Source of the DNA: Salinicoccus sp. YB14-2
GTDB lineage: Bacteria > Bacillota > Bacilli > Staphylococcales > Salinicoccaceae
Assembly: GCF_001265075.1 (NCBI RefSeq)
Contig: NZ_LFKO01000001.1
Location: 125,527 to 189,526 of the forward strand
Direction of reading: 5' to 3'
Length of the DNA: 64,000 nt
The translations under genes and the position numbers were made by a program. Under the pieces are notes generated by a model. The model was not told the DNA's origin, made no database searches, and saw only the letters and a program-made list of their open reading frames with translations. Positions 17,280 through 25,945 of the stretch are shown one piece after another. The number at the start of each line of letters is the position of its first letter. Position 1 is the first letter of the stretch.

Positions 17280-17666
17280 GTGTTCAAACTGAACATTAAA
17301 ATTTCCAACACGATTGACATCCCTATTTACGAGCAGGTTAAGGATGAAATCATAAGGTTGATTATGAACGGTGAACTGATGCCGGGGGATGCGCTTCTGT
17401 CCATGCGACAGCTGGCCAAGGAACTTGGCATCAGTATCATTACGACCAAACGGGCATACAGAGATCTTGAAGCAGCGGGCTACGTCCACTCAGTCGTCGG
17501 CAAAGGCACTTATGTAAGCGAACAGAACGCCGAACTCCAGAAGGAACGCATACTGAATGAAATTGAAAGTCATATCGAAGAAATGCTGAAAGCATCCTAT
17601 AAAATTAATTTACCAAGAACAGAACTGGACGAGATGATTTCAATGATCGAGGAGGATTTAAAATGA
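17280..17666 (+). CDS. GntR-family regulator, YtrA subfamily
   Basis: A 128-residue regulator with an N-terminal winged helix (IYEQVKDEIIRLIMNGELMPGDALLSMRQLAKELGISIITTKRAYRDLEAAGYV) and only a short dimerisation tail, as in YtrA and staphylococcal PmtR. It probably represses its own operon through the palindrome at 17245-17263. The start is taken as GTG 17280 directly after AAGGTGAG; spacing is tight, so a slightly later non-ATG start is possible. It overlaps the ATPase gene by 4 bases. Confidence 0.85.
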   Translation: MFKLNIKISNTIDIPIYEQVKDEIIRLIMNGELMPGDALLSMRQLAKELGISIITTKRAYRDLEAAGYVHSVVGKGTYVSEQNAELQKERILNEIESHIEEMLKASYKINLPRTELDEMISMIEEDLK

Positions 17667-18535
17667 CAGCTATACAACTGAAGAACGTTAACAAAACTCA
17701 GGGAAGCTTCAAATTACAAAATATTAATCTGGATATTGAAAAAGGATTTGTCACAGGATTGATTGGTGAGAACGGCGCAGGTAAATCCTCATTAATCAAT
17801 CTGATTCTCGGCATGAAAAAAGCCGACACCGGTGAAATTTCCGTTCTCGGCAAACAGGACATCGAAGCTGACAGAGATGAAATTTTAAACAGGATTGGTT
17901 TTGTTTTCTCTGAAGACCGTTTCCCTTTAAATAAAACACCTGAGCAGTTAATGAAAATCCTGGATCAATTTTACAGAAATTTCGACAAAAAAATATTCGA
18001 CCGCTATATGGAGAAATTCCGAACCAAAAAACATCAAAAGATCAAAGTCTTTTCCACCGGTGAAAAAGTAAAATTATCACTCGCCGTCGCCCTCAGCCAT
18101 CATGCCGAGCTTCTGGTTTTAGACGAAGCGACTTCAAACCTGGACCCGAATTTCCGAATTGAATTTTTAGAGATTCTCCAGGAATTGATGATGGATGAAA
18201 ATATGACAATATTATTCAGCACGCATATTACGAGCGACCTTGAATCCATTGCGGACTATATCATCCTCATCGATGAAGGTAACATCGTCTTTCATGAGGA
18301 GAAAGATCTTTTATTGGAAAAGTACAAGAAGATAAAAGGACCTGTCGATATTCTCGATGACGAAACCCGTTCATTATTAACAGGAATCAAGGAATCCTCA
18401 GTCGGGTTTACGGCCATTTCAGCAGAGCATCAGGCACTGACAGAATTGTACGGCTCAAAAATCATGACTGAACAATTGAAGATTGACGAGCTTATGTTCT
18501 ATCTCAAAAAAGAAAGGGTGTCAGAAAATGAATAA
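17663..18535 (+). CDS. ABC transporter ATPase (YtrB/PmtA-like)
   Basis: A 290-residue ABC ATPase. Walker A is GENGAGKSSLI (near residue 35), the signature region is FSTGEKVKLSLAVAL (variant STGEK), and Walker B is LLVLDEATSNLDP. The last 80 residues form the extension seen in YtrB, BcrA and PmtA type proteins. It is preceded by GAGGAGGATTTAAA. It overlaps gntR and the permease gene, so the three are translationally coupled. The regulator-ATPase-permease arrangement resembles the first part of staphylococcal pmtR-pmtABCD, which exports amphipathic peptides; that homology needs testing. Confidence 0.88.
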   Translation: MTAIQLKNVNKTQGSFKLQNINLDIEKGFVTGLIGENGAGKSSLINLILGMKKADTGEISVLGKQDIEADRDEILNRIGFVFSEDRFPLNKTPEQLMKILDQFYRNFDKKIFDRYMEKFRTKKHQKIKVFSTGEKVKLSLAVALSHHAELLVLDEATSNLDPNFRIEFLEILQELMMDENMTILFSTHITSDLESIADYIILIDEGNIVFHEEKDLLLEKYKKIKGPVDILDDETRSLLTGIKESSVGFTAISAEHQALTELYGSKIMTEQLKIDELMFYLKKERVSENE

Positions 18536-19190
18536 ACATTTCTATCTAAAATTGATCTACTCCAAGTGGACATTAGTCTTTACAGCAGTCGTCATAGTTT
18601 TGAACTTAACCGCAGCATTATTTTCAGGAATGAACCATGCGGCGTCCGCATCAGTCATCAGTCTTGCGAATTTATTTATAGTGATATACTTGACCGCAAA
18701 CTTTATGAACGTTCACATATTGATGTCGTACAATAAAAGCCACGAATTTTTCATGGCTTTGCCTGTAAATAAAAAAGATTTCATCAAGACAGATTATATG
18801 TTTCATTTGATGATGACCCTGCTGTCAATTGTTGTTATCTTCACTTACAGCCTTACAAACGGTGAATTCTACAATCTGTTCGGAATGATAATGATTACAG
18901 GCGTCAATCTGCTGATTGCGAGTTTTTATTATATGACGTTTGTACAGGATGGCTTTAAAAATATAAATATTAAAGTCATCATATATCTGGTACCGATGGG
19001 ATTCATCTTTATGTTTTACTTTATGCCATTGATAAATCTTGATGGCGCAGCTAATGACTATTCGACAATACCTTTTTGGAACTTCATTCTCTATACACTG
19101 CCCTATATCATTCTGGCGCTGGGCATTATAGCATATATCATCACTTACTTTACAACTCAAAAACAGTCAGTAAAAAACGATTTGATCTAA
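18528..19190 (+). CDS. ABC-2 type permease-like membrane protein
   Basis: A 220-residue protein with six predicted helices (around residues 15-33, 42-60, 85-105, 112-132, 148-168, 190-212). It is the membrane partner of the upstream ATPase. ATG 18528 lies 8 bases inside the ATPase gene and is preceded by AGAAAGGGTGTCAGAAA; upstream in-frame starts lack this. Length and topology match PmtB-like or YtrC/D-like subunits. The substrate is unknown. Confidence 0.8.
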   Translation: MNKHFYLKLIYSKWTLVFTAVVIVLNLTAALFSGMNHAASASVISLANLFIVIYLTANFMNVHILMSYNKSHEFFMALPVNKKDFIKTDYMFHLMMTLLSIVVIFTYSLTNGEFYNLFGMIMITGVNLLIASFYYMTFVQDGFKNINIKVIIYLVPMGFIFMFYFMPLINLDGAANDYSTIPFWNFILYTLPYIILALGIIAYIITYFTTQKQSVKNDLI

Positions 19191-19194
19191 CACT

Positions 19195-19228
19195 GATTGA
19201 GCACAGATTCACTGTGCTCAATCTTTTA
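19195..19228 (+). terminator. Terminator of the GntR-ABC operon
   Basis: A perfect 12-bp stem GATTGAGCACAG / CTGTGCTCAATC with a 5-base loop, then TTTTA. Confidence 0.88.
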
Positions 19229-19244
19229 TGTGCACTTTGAGAGC

Positions 19245-19261
19245 ATTATGGGATAATTAAA
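19245..19261 (+). promoter_or_regulatory. Extended -10 promoter of the first DUF1648 gene
   Basis: ATTATGGGATAATTAAA contains TGGGATAAT, an extended -10 (TGnGATAAT). The same 17 bases occur at 19879-19895 ahead of the kinase gene. No clear -35 is present. Confidence 0.6.
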
Positions 19262-19290
19262 TCAAACAACATGTATGAGAGGTATTCAAA

Positions 19291-19788
19291 GTGCAAACAC
19301 AACCAAAGCTGGATATTCCTAAAACAGCTGCAGAAAAACTCACTAACATCATCGGCTACACCATATTCATCGGCGCTCTTTTATATGCCGTCATCGCATT
19401 TCCATTCCTGCCTGCGGAAGTACCCATGCATTTCAATTCAGCTGGCGGGGCAGACAGATACGGCTCAAAATATGAAATGATTGTTTTAATCATCATACCT
19501 TTCTTCATCATTCCTATGCTTGAAGCTTTGGAAAGAGTGCCTGAAATGCATAACTACCCCAAGCGGATAAATGAATCCAATGCGGAAGCCTTTTATTTGA
19601 ACAGCCGTCAGCTCATGAATGTAACTAAAAATGGTGTACTGATCATCTTCGCTGTGATTTTTATAGAAATTATCAACTACGGCATTTTAGACCAATCAAC
19701 ATTCGGTATTTTTATGATTCCCTTAATTGTTGTATTAGCACTGGGTCCGATTGTCTGGTCAATGTCCAGACGCAGGAAAATAAAATAA
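19291..19788 (+). CDS. DUF1648 membrane protein
   Basis: A 165-residue protein with four hydrophobic segments (about residues 18-38, 62-80, 108-128, 134-152). The loop VPMHFNSAGGADRYGSK after the first helix is the DUF1648 signature found in SdpI-like and related membrane proteins. It is a close paralogue of 20570-21067; both start with a TQPKL/TRPKL-type segment and share NYPxRxxESNxEAFYLNSRQ. GTG is the start, preceded by ATGAGAGGTATTCAAA. Function is unknown. Confidence 0.82.
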   Translation: MQTQPKLDIPKTAAEKLTNIIGYTIFIGALLYAVIAFPFLPAEVPMHFNSAGGADRYGSKYEMIVLIIIPFFIIPMLEALERVPEMHNYPKRINESNAEAFYLNSRQLMNVTKNGVLIIFAVIFIEIINYGILDQSTFGIFMIPLIVVLALGPIVWSMSRRRKIK

Positions 19789-19797
19789 TCGACCTTG

Positions 19798-19836
19798 GAC
19801 ATAATCTACTGGATTTTCAGTGAATTATGTCTTTTT
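19798..19836 (+). terminator. Terminator after the first DUF1648 gene
   Basis: An 8-bp stem GACATAAT / ATTATGTC with an 18-base loop followed by TTTTTA. Confidence 0.65.
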
Positions 19837-19878
19837 ATTCAATGACAAAGCATCGCCTTTTGTGTAAAAACACATCGT

Positions 19879-19895
19879 ATTATGGGATAATTAAA
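19879..19895 (+). promoter_or_regulatory. Extended -10 promoter of the kinase gene
   Basis: ATTATGGGATAATTAAA, identical over 17 bases to 19245-19261. It is 23 bases upstream of the kinase start. Confidence 0.6.
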
Positions 19896-19918
19896 ATAGT
19901 AAATAGATGAGGTGCATT

Positions 19919-20557
19919 ATGGAATCGCTGATCAGACAAATTAATGAAGTCGTCAATACTACTGAAGATAGAATATTCATCGCCATTTCAGGACACGGCG
20001 CCTCAGGTAAGACATCATTCGCCCGCAGGCTTTGTGATTCACTGGATGCAGATTATAATTTTTTGAATACGGATACTTATATAATCGAAGGGCATCATCT
20101 GGGTAATACGTATGCGGAATATACTGTTGATGGTGTCCTCTCCAATTTCAAAATTACAGCATGTATGCCGATCCGTCATGAACTGAACAGTTTGACGCGG
20201 GATATCAAAGTGCTTAGAAATGGCGGCAGAATCATGACGATAGACAAGCCTTGGGATGCTGAAAAAGTATTGGACGGTTCCCGCAAAGTGACCATTATCG
20301 AAGGGATGACCACTGCTTTTCTCGAAAATTTCGACTTTGATTTGTCAGTCTACCTCTATACCGATTCAAAAACTGAGCTTGAGCGAAGAAAGAAACGGGA
20401 TGTTGAAGAGCGCGGCAGGAATCTTGAATCACTGATTAAAGTACAGAAACACAGAAGGAATCAGTATGATCTGTTCATGCACCCACTCAGAGAAAAATTT
20501 GATGTCATCATCGATTATTCAAATAATAAATTCAAAATCATTAAGTCAAATTTATAA
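19919..20557 (+). CDS. Uridine kinase-like P-loop kinase
   Basis: A 212-residue P-loop protein. Walker A is GHGASGKTSFARRL (near residue 26). LNTDTYI and IEGMTTAFLENFDFDLSVYL match the phosphate-acceptor and Walker B regions of uridine kinase/phosphoribulokinase-like enzymes. RRKKRDVEERGR is the basic lid. The phosphorylated substrate is not determinable. ATG 19919 is used because GATGAGGTGCATT gives the ribosome site; an in-frame ATG at 19907 lies within that site. It lies between two DUF1648 paralogues and is cotranscribed with the second (12-base gap). Confidence 0.82.
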   Translation: MESLIRQINEVVNTTEDRIFIAISGHGASGKTSFARRLCDSLDADYNFLNTDTYIIEGHHLGNTYAEYTVDGVLSNFKITACMPIRHELNSLTRDIKVLRNGGRIMTIDKPWDAEKVLDGSRKVTIIEGMTTAFLENFDFDLSVYLYTDSKTELERRKKRDVEERGRNLESLIKVQKHRRNQYDLFMHPLREKFDVIIDYSNNKFKIIKSNL

Positions 20558-20569
20558 GGGAGTTATTAA

Positions 20570-21067
20570 ATGGAAACACGACCGAAATTAAAAATCCCGA
20601 AATCAACACCCGAAAAACTCGCAAACATTGTCGGTTACAGTGTATTTATCGGTTCCGTTGTTTATACAGCACTGACATTCACATCTCTTTCAGATAATAT
20701 TCCGATGCAGTTTGGTCTTGGCGGAGAAATCAACCGTTACGGATCTCCATACGATCTGCTGATTCTCGTTGCGATTCAGCTTTTTCTTATTATATTCATG
20801 GAAATACTGGAGAGAATCCCTCACGTACACAACTATCCGAGCCGGATGGACGAATCCAATGTTGAAGCCTTTTATTTGAACAGCCGTCAGATTGTAAATT
20901 TCTCGAAAAACGGTGTAATGGTCATTTTTGCTTTAGTATTTATCGAAATCATCAGCTACGGTCTTAACGGTAAAATATCCTTCGGAATCTACCTGCTTCC
21001 GCTCATTCTTATTATTTCTCTCGGCCCTGTCGTCTGGGGACTCAAGGAACGCAGGAAAATAAACTGA
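20570..21067 (+). CDS. DUF1648 membrane protein, second copy
   Basis: A 165-residue paralogue of 19291-19788 with the same four-helix layout and length. The signature loop reads IPMQFGLGGEINRYGSP, changed from the HFN of the first copy to QFG. The middle segment HNYPSRMDESNVEAFYLNSRQIVNFSKNG is nearly identical to the first copy. The start follows AAGGGAGTTATTAA, 12 bases after the kinase. It may have arisen by local duplication around the kinase gene. Function is unknown. Confidence 0.82.
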   Translation: METRPKLKIPKSTPEKLANIVGYSVFIGSVVYTALTFTSLSDNIPMQFGLGGEINRYGSPYDLLILVAIQLFLIIFMEILERIPHVHNYPSRMDESNVEAFYLNSRQIVNFSKNGVMVIFALVFIEIISYGLNGKISFGIYLLPLILIISLGPVVWGLKERRKIN

Positions 21068-21335
21068 TTGACTTCGGACATGACTCATTTGAATCTTGAT
21101 TGGTTGTGTCTTTTTTGTTGTTGGCTGACACCAAACAGGAAACTTACTAAAGCTCATGCCATAACCGCCCTCCAAATGGGATGAAATGAGCAATTCTGAT
21201 TGATTCATGCGATTTTCTCCTTGTTTATGACTTCAAATGAATCCGATTATGTATTTCGTGCCATTTATCCCGGCTCCGCGGCACCAAATTGAAGTTTCGT
21301 CTTCTCTCGTGTCACACGCTCAAAAATCACAATAG
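21068..21335. other. Gene-free gap between converging units
   Basis: No credible coding region. A weak stem at about 21079-21110 (GACATGAC / GTTGTGTC, imperfect, followed by TTTTTTG) may end the DUF1648 unit. Nothing else is recognised. Confidence 0.4.
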
Positions 21336-21367
21336 AAAAAGCACAACCCGCCCCCAGGTTGTGCTTT
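21336..21367 (-). terminator. Terminator of clpE
   Basis: An 11-bp perfect stem AAAGCACAACC / GGTTGTGCTTT with an 8-base C-rich loop, ending in a U-run on the minus strand. Confidence 0.88.
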
Positions 21368-21382
21368 CGATTAAAATATTTT

Positions 21383-23518
21383 TTACGCTTTTTCAACCAC
21401 AATATTATCGTTTACTATTTTCGCAGTGACTTTTTCTACGTTGTCTTCTTCCAGTATGAGATCTGTCAGCTGATCTTCGATTTTATCCTGGATGACACGT
21501 CTCAGTGGTCTTGCACCGAAACGTTTGTCATATCCCATCTTGACCAGTTTCTTTTTTGCTGCCCCGGTCACTGTCAGTTCAATGTCATTATCTTTGAGCA
21601 TTTCGTTCAGTTCTTCAAGCATCAGGTCAATGATTACAAGAAGGTTGTATTCTGACAGTTCATTAAAGTTGATGATGGCATCGAATCTATTCAGGAATTC
21701 AGGTTTAAAGAAATCGCTCAAGTTTTCCAATGTGGAAACTGCGTCACTTTCATCCATTCCAAATCCGACACTGTTATTGTTGACGCCGGTGCCTGCGTTA
21801 CTTGTCATGATGATGACAGTTTCTTTGAAGCTGACGGTTCTGCCGTGTGAGTCTGTCAGATGCCCGTCTTCCATAATCTGCAGGAACATGTTCTGCACAT
21901 CAGGGTGTGCTTTTTCGATTTCATCCAAGAGGATGATGTTGTAAGGATTGTGTCTGACAGTTTCAGTCAGCTGTCCTGCTTCGTCGTGGCCGACATATCC
22001 TGGTGGTGAACCGATGATTTTGGACACACTGTGACTTTCCATATACTCACTCATATCGAGTCTTATCAGTGAATCTCGTGTTCCGAACAGTTCTTCTGCC
22101 AGTGCTTTTGTCAGCTCTGTCTTACCGACACCTGTCGGACCGACAAAGAGGAATGAACCGATTGGACGATATTTGGATTTGAGTCCCGCTCTTGATCTGC
22201 GTACTGCTTTGGCGACCTTCTCGACCGCTTCTTCCTGTCCGATGACTTTGGAACCGAGGTTAATCTTTATCTCACGCATTTTTTCCTGCTCATCTTTTTG
22301 AAGTTTCGTTACAGGAATACCTGTTTTCTCTTCAACAATCAGTTCGACATCAGATACATCGACATCGATGACCTGCTCACTGTCTCCGGACTGTGATTTC
22401 TCAAGCTGCTTTTCAAGCTGCATTTCCTGATATCTAAGATTTGCAGCTTTTTCATAGTCTTCCTCTTCTGCTGCAGATTTCTTGTCCGTTCTGATCTTTT
22501 CAAGCTGTGTTTCGATGGAGTCCGAATCGTTTTCGGCATTCGCAAGGTTCAATCTTGAACCGACGACATCCATCAGGTCAATCGCTTTATCCGGCAGGAA
22601 TCTGTCCTGGATATAACGGTGGGACAAGTTGACGAATGATTTTATCACTTCATCAGAGTACTTCACTTCATGGAATCTCTCGTATCTGTCTTTGATACCG
22701 TTCAGAATCTGTACAGATTCTTCGAGTGTCGGTTCTTTAACCGTAATCGGCTGCAAACGGCGTTCCAGTGCTGCGTCTTTTTCGATTTGACGGTACTCTT
22801 TCAATGTTGTCGCACCGATTAACTGCATTTCACCACGTGCAAGCGCCGGTTTTAAAATGTTGCCTGCGTCCATTTGTGAACTTTCCGCAGTGCCTGCGCC
22901 GACGATCAGGTGAATTTCATCGATGAATAAAATAACATCTTCACGCTGTTTCAGCTCTTCAATCAGCTGTTTCATACGCTCTTCAAACTGTCCCCTGATG
23001 CCTGTATTGGCCACAAGTGAAGCCACATCCAGAATGTAAACTTCTTTATCCATCAGTTTTGTCGGTATATCGCCTTCGACAATCTTGACTGCCAGACCTT
23101 CGGCAATTGCTGTCTTACCGACACCCGGCTCACCGATGAGCACTGGGTTGTTTTTATTACGTCTGTTCAATGTTTCTATCACTTGTTTGACTTCCTGATT
23201 ACGCCCGATCACCGGATCGATTTGATTTCCACGTGCTTTATCTGTTAAGTTCGTACCGAGCTCATCCAGCAGACCTTCTTTTTCCGGTGCTTTCGTCTGA
23301 GTTCTGGCACCTGCTTTCTGTCCGCCATTTGCCTGGTTGAAATTGTTGAATTCTTCTTCACCAAATCCATTTCCGCCAAAGAAATTATTCGGGTTCATTG
23401 ATTGTGATTTTACTTCCTGGAAGCATGCATTACATAAATGTACTTGCATTTTCTGATTGTTTATATTCATTGCTAAATTAACATTGGCATCATTTACACC
23501 ACAATTTTGACATTTCAT
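21383..23518 (-). CDS. clpE: Clp protease ATP-binding subunit ClpE
   Basis: A 711-residue Hsp100 unfoldase that feeds ClpP. An N-terminal zinc finger (CQNCGVNDA ... LCNACF, two CxxC pairs, residues 3-34) is the ClpE hallmark. AAA1 has Walker [15 protein letters not shown] near residue 125 and Walker [14 protein letters not shown]-like linker ([16 protein letters not shown]) lies near residue 365. AAA2 has [14 protein letters not shown] near residue 460. The classical N-repeat domain is absent, as expected for ClpE. The ATG follows AAAGGAGGCATTTAATC. A CtsR box overlaps the start of transcription. Confidence 0.95.
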   Translation of the reverse strand: MKCQNCGVNDANVNLAMNINNQKMQVHLCNACFQEVKSQSMNPNNFFGGNGFGEEEFNNFNQANGGQKAGARTQTKAPEKEGLLDELGTNLTDKARGNQIDPVIGRNQEVKQVIETLNRRNKNNPVLIGEPGVGKTAIAEGLAVKIVEGDIPTKLMDKEVYILDVASLVANTGIRGQFEERMKQLIEELKQREDVILFIDEIHLIVGAGTAESSQMDAGNILKPALARGEMQLIGATTLKEYRQIEKDAALERRLQPITVKEPTLEESVQILNGIKDRYERFHEVKYSDEVIKSFVNLSHRYIQDRFLPDKAIDLMDVVGSRLNLANAENDSDSIETQLEKIRTDKKSAAEEEDYEKAANLRYQEMQLEKQLEKSQSGDSEQVIDVDVSDVELIVEEKTGIPVTKLQKDEQEKMREIKINLGSKVIGQEEAVEKVAKAVRRSRAGLKSKYRPIGSFLFVGPTGVGKTELTKALAEELFGTRDSLIRLDMSEYMESHSVSKIIGSPPGYVGHDEAGQLTETVRHNPYNIILLDEIEKAHPDVQNMFLQIMEDGHLTDSHGRTVSFKETVIIMTSNAGTGVNNNSVGFGMDESDAVSTLENLSDFFKPEFLNRFDAIINFNELSEYNLLVIIDLMLEELNEMLKDNDIELTVTGAAKKKLVKMGYDKRFGARPLRRVIQDKIEDQLTDLILEEDNVEKVTAKIVNDNIVVEKA

Positions 23519-23559
23519 GATTAAATGCCTCCTTTATTTAATTCATAAATAGTCGGGTA

Positions 23560-23582
23560 TTTGACTTTGACTATCTTTGACT
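23560..23582 (-). promoter_or_regulatory. CtsR operator of clpE
   Basis: On the minus strand AGTCAAAGATAGTCAAA is a heptad direct repeat with a 3-base spacer, matching the CtsR consensus (RGTCAAANANRGTCAAA). A third partial GTCAAA follows at once. It lies just downstream of a TTGATT-16-TATAAT promoter near 23595-23625, an ideal repression position. Confidence 0.92.
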
Positions 23583-23637
23583 ATAATTATATTATACAAC
23601 GTTTCAGGAGAAAATCAACAGTGATGCTCACAAAATG

Positions 23638-23668
23638 AAAAGACCTCACCAACGTTGTTGGTAAAGCC
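23638..23668 (-). terminator. Terminator of the 402-residue lipoprotein gene
   Basis: A 12-base stem with one mismatch (GACCTCACCAAC / GTTGGTAAAGCC core GTTGGT) followed by UUUUC on the minus strand. Confidence 0.65.
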
Positions 23669-23681
23669 TTTTAGGACAGTT

Positions 23682-24890
23682 TTAACCTGTCGGTTCATCA
23701 TTTAATTCTTCAAAACTCATCACTTTAAAACCATTTGCCGTATTGAAAATTTCATATTCGACAGTCGCTTTTCGCACACCGTCTGATGTTGCGTGGGAAT
23801 ACTCACGGGCAACCGTCACATAGTAGACAGAATCCTGTTCCTCAATATTTAAAACCTCTATATTATGGTTATCGTGATTAATGAAGCTTCCGCTCTCTTT
23901 ATTATTAATAATTATTCCACCGTTCACAGACGAAGGCTCCGTATAATCAAATACCGCCTCATTCACATCATTAAAATAATCCTCGAGACTCGATAAATAT
24001 CCTTCCATCATCGCAGTGAGCGTCTCTTCAGTGTAATCATCCACCCCGCCGATCGATTCATTATACGCTTCTACATCTATCGGCTGCTCATTTTTCGTCA
24101 TAACGTCCGCCATCAATTGTCCATTTTCCTCCTCATGCATCCAGAACACCCCGGCGAGCTCCATCTCCTCACCCTGTTCAAGCACATACTCCATAAAGTG
24201 ATATCCGGACACCGGACCTTCTTGCGGCTCGTACGCATCCACATCCGGCTCGCCGAGCGCTGCCACCACTTCATCATAAGAAACGCCCGCATAATACATC
24301 ACATTTTCAACAATGACTTCATCCGGATTGACACCCGTCGTCGCCAGCTCATCTTCACCGTATGGACCCGGCACCGAGTACACGACACCTAAATTACCGT
24401 ATATCGTCACCGCTCTTCCATGACCCGGGTAAATAAAGTCATATTGCCCGTGAAGGTCTTCGACTTCAGTCTGCGTCATGCCTTTTGTAATCACGTCCTG
24501 TTCAAATGACAGCCCGTTCTCGGGGTCGGTCGGTGCCATCAGACTTTCCTGCGTATCAGCGTCGTTGATATCAAACTCAGTCGCTGTCGTTTCAGATTGT
24601 TCCTGGTTTTCAGAAGTCTCAGCTCCTGATTCACTCCCGGCCGGTTCAACTTCATGACCCCCGCTCCCGGCGTCTTCATTCTCTGTTTTTTCTGATGATG
24701 CTTCTTTTGATTCACTTTCGGATGAGTTTTCTTCTGAAGCTCCGTTGTCATTTCCGGTCTGATCCGCCACTGTATTTTCTTCTGTTTCGGATGCTTCTTC
24801 ACTTTCAGAAGGTGCGTCAGAGTTCGGCTGGTTTCCACAGGCAGCAGTAATTATTAATGCTCCCATCATGAGCACTATAATTCTCAGCAT
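23682..24890 (-). CDS. Acidic lipoprotein, NTF2-like C-terminus
   Basis: A 402-residue predicted lipoprotein. ATG 24890 gives a signal peptide ending in a lipobox (IITAAC, Cys near residue 18) and follows AAAGGAGTGTAATC. Residues 20-120 are a Glu/Ser/Asn-rich disordered linker, followed by a region with GMTQTEVEDLHGQYDFIYPGHG that resembles the DUF4309-type fold, then a C-terminal segment (TEETLTAMMEGYLSSLEDYFN ... YEIFNTANGFKVMSFEEL) resembling NTF2-like domains. It is exported and tethered to the outer face of the membrane. Function is unknown. It resembles 29233-30231 in build but not in sequence. Confidence 0.78.
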   Translation of the reverse strand: MLRIIVLMMGALIITAACGNQPNSDAPSESEEASETEENTVADQTGNDNGASEENSSESESKEASSEKTENEDAGSGGHEVEPAGSESGAETSENQEQSETTATEFDINDADTQESLMAPTDPENGLSFEQDVITKGMTQTEVEDLHGQYDFIYPGHGRAVTIYGNLGVVYSVPGPYGEDELATTGVNPDEVIVENVMYYAGVSYDEVVAALGEPDVDAYEPQEGPVSGYHFMEYVLEQGEEMELAGVFWMHEEENGQLMADVMTKNEQPIDVEAYNESIGGVDDYTEETLTAMMEGYLSSLEDYFNDVNEAVFDYTEPSSVNGGIIINNKESGSFINHDNHNIEVLNIEEQDSVYYVTVAREYSHATSDGVRKATVEYEIFNTANGFKVMSFEELNDEPTG

Positions 24891-24968
24891 GATTACACTC
24901 CTTTGTTTTCGTCTTTTATTCATTGTATAATAGATTGGATGTTCAACAAAATGTTTAAGGAGACTGTT

Positions 24969-25367
24969 ATGTCGTTCAAATTGACTAGAAAAACCAGCTG
25001 GTTCGGCAGTGCGACCGGTATGGAAGTTTATATAAATGATGAAGAAGTTGAGAAAATATACAGACTGGATGAAAAGACTTATGAATTGCCTAAGGAGCCA
25101 TCAACATTAAAAGTCAGCCAGCAGGGCATGAAAAGTAACGAGCTGAAAGTCTATCACAATGACAATATAAAACTGACAACGAGCAAGAAGTACACCAGAA
25201 TCTTCACGACATTTTTCATACTGCTTATGGCAGTCATATTTTTTGTAGATGATTTCCTGACGTCAACTGCAATCATCGTCTTTTTGAGTATTGCTGTGTT
25301 TTACTACTTATCAAAGATCGATGCCTTTGTACTCGAACTTGTGATGGATAAAAAAGAAGATGGATGA
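24969..25367 (+). CDS. Beta-domain plus two-TM protein (paralogue E)
   Basis: A 132-residue protein related to the cluster at 37495-39915 and to 43096-43647. The N-terminal 70 residues (KLTRKTSWFGSATGMEVYINDEEVEKIYRLDEKTYELP) follow the family pattern: basic start, short beta strands, an N/D-D-E turn, an L-P strand, then a VYHNDNIKL strand. Two helices follow (residues 78-95, 98-113) and a short charged tail. ATG 24969 follows AAGGAGACTGTT. Function is unknown; the beta part faces one side of the membrane, with no signal peptide. Confidence 0.7.
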   Translation: MSFKLTRKTSWFGSATGMEVYINDEEVEKIYRLDEKTYELPKEPSTLKVSQQGMKSNELKVYHNDNIKLTTSKKYTRIFTTFFILLMAVIFFVDDFLTSTAIIVFLSIAVFYYLSKIDAFVLELVMDKKEDG

Positions 25368-25377
25368 ATCACCAAAT

Positions 25378-25422
25378 AAAAGCCCGGAATCTCAAATGAT
25401 AACCTTGAGATTCCGGGCTTTT
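25378..25422. terminator. Bidirectional terminator
   Basis: A 17-bp stem (AAAGCCCGGAATCTCAA and its complement) with A- and T-runs on either side. It separates converging genes. Confidence 0.93.
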
Positions 25423-25425
25423 ATT

Positions 25426-25701
25426 TTAATATCCGACCAGTGTCACATACAAGAAGGCAATGACTGCCATCACACTGAAACAGATGATATAGTACTTGTT
25501 TGGATTTTTTTCATCTTCATCCGGCAGTCTCTGCAGCAGTGATCCGATTGCGCCGCCGCCGACCAGAGCCAGCAGCACAGAACCGATCATTCTCGGGAAA
25601 GTATAGAAAGTGACGACTTCCATAATCAAGTATAAAAAGACGAACAATGCGACACCCAACAGACTGGCGATGACATATTTCTTAGTATTTGGATTTGGCA
25701 T
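25426..25701 (-). CDS. Small membrane protein, function unknown
   Basis: A 91-residue protein with three hydrophobic segments (about residues 9-27, 34-56, 70-88) and an acidic loop LPDEDEKNPNKYY between the second and third. Its ATG sits at the stop codon of the 75-residue upstream gene, so the two are coupled. A GGAGGAAATA ribosome site lies within the upstream gene end. Not recognised beyond topology. Confidence 0.72.
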   Translation of the reverse strand: MPNPNTKKYVIASLLGVALFVFLYLIMEVVTFYTFPRMIGSVLLALVGGGAIGSLLQRLPDEDEKNPNKYYIICFSVMAVIAFLYVTLVGY

Positions 25702-25928
25702 TATTTCCTCCTGTTTTGATTTTTATGATATTTTTTATTGATGAAATCCACTTTGAATACCTGGTTAAACAATATTCTGATGACGATGACCCCGCCGATG
25801 ATCGTTACAGGTATGACCCAGATCGGCTGGGCATAAAACCAGTCGGACATGAGGGTCGTGATCAAAAGATATGAAACGACCACCCATATCAGACCCAATA
25901 CCATCGAAGTGATATTTAATCTTTCCAT
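25701..25928 (-). CDS. Small two-TM membrane protein, function unknown
   Basis: A 75-residue protein with two hydrophobic segments (residues 8-25 and 33-55) and a strongly basic tail (KKYHKNQNRRK). It overlaps the 91-residue gene by one base and follows the serine hydrolase gene by 17 bases, with an AAAGGAATTTTAAA ribosome site. It belongs to a four-gene minus-strand unit (27301 to 25426). Not recognised. Confidence 0.72.
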   Translation of the reverse strand: MERLNITSMVLGLIWVVVSYLLITTLMSDWFYAQPIWVIPVTIIGGVIVIRILFNQVFKVDFINKKYHKNQNRRK

Positions 25929-25945
25929 TTTAAAATTCCTTTCAA

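Noticed and set aside
17253-17489. 78-residue minus-strand frame over the GntR gene
   Set aside because: Opposes a clear GntR regulator with promoter and operator.
21383-23518. ClpC or ClpL
   Set aside because: The N-terminal CxxC zinc finger and absence of the ClpC N-domain point to ClpE.
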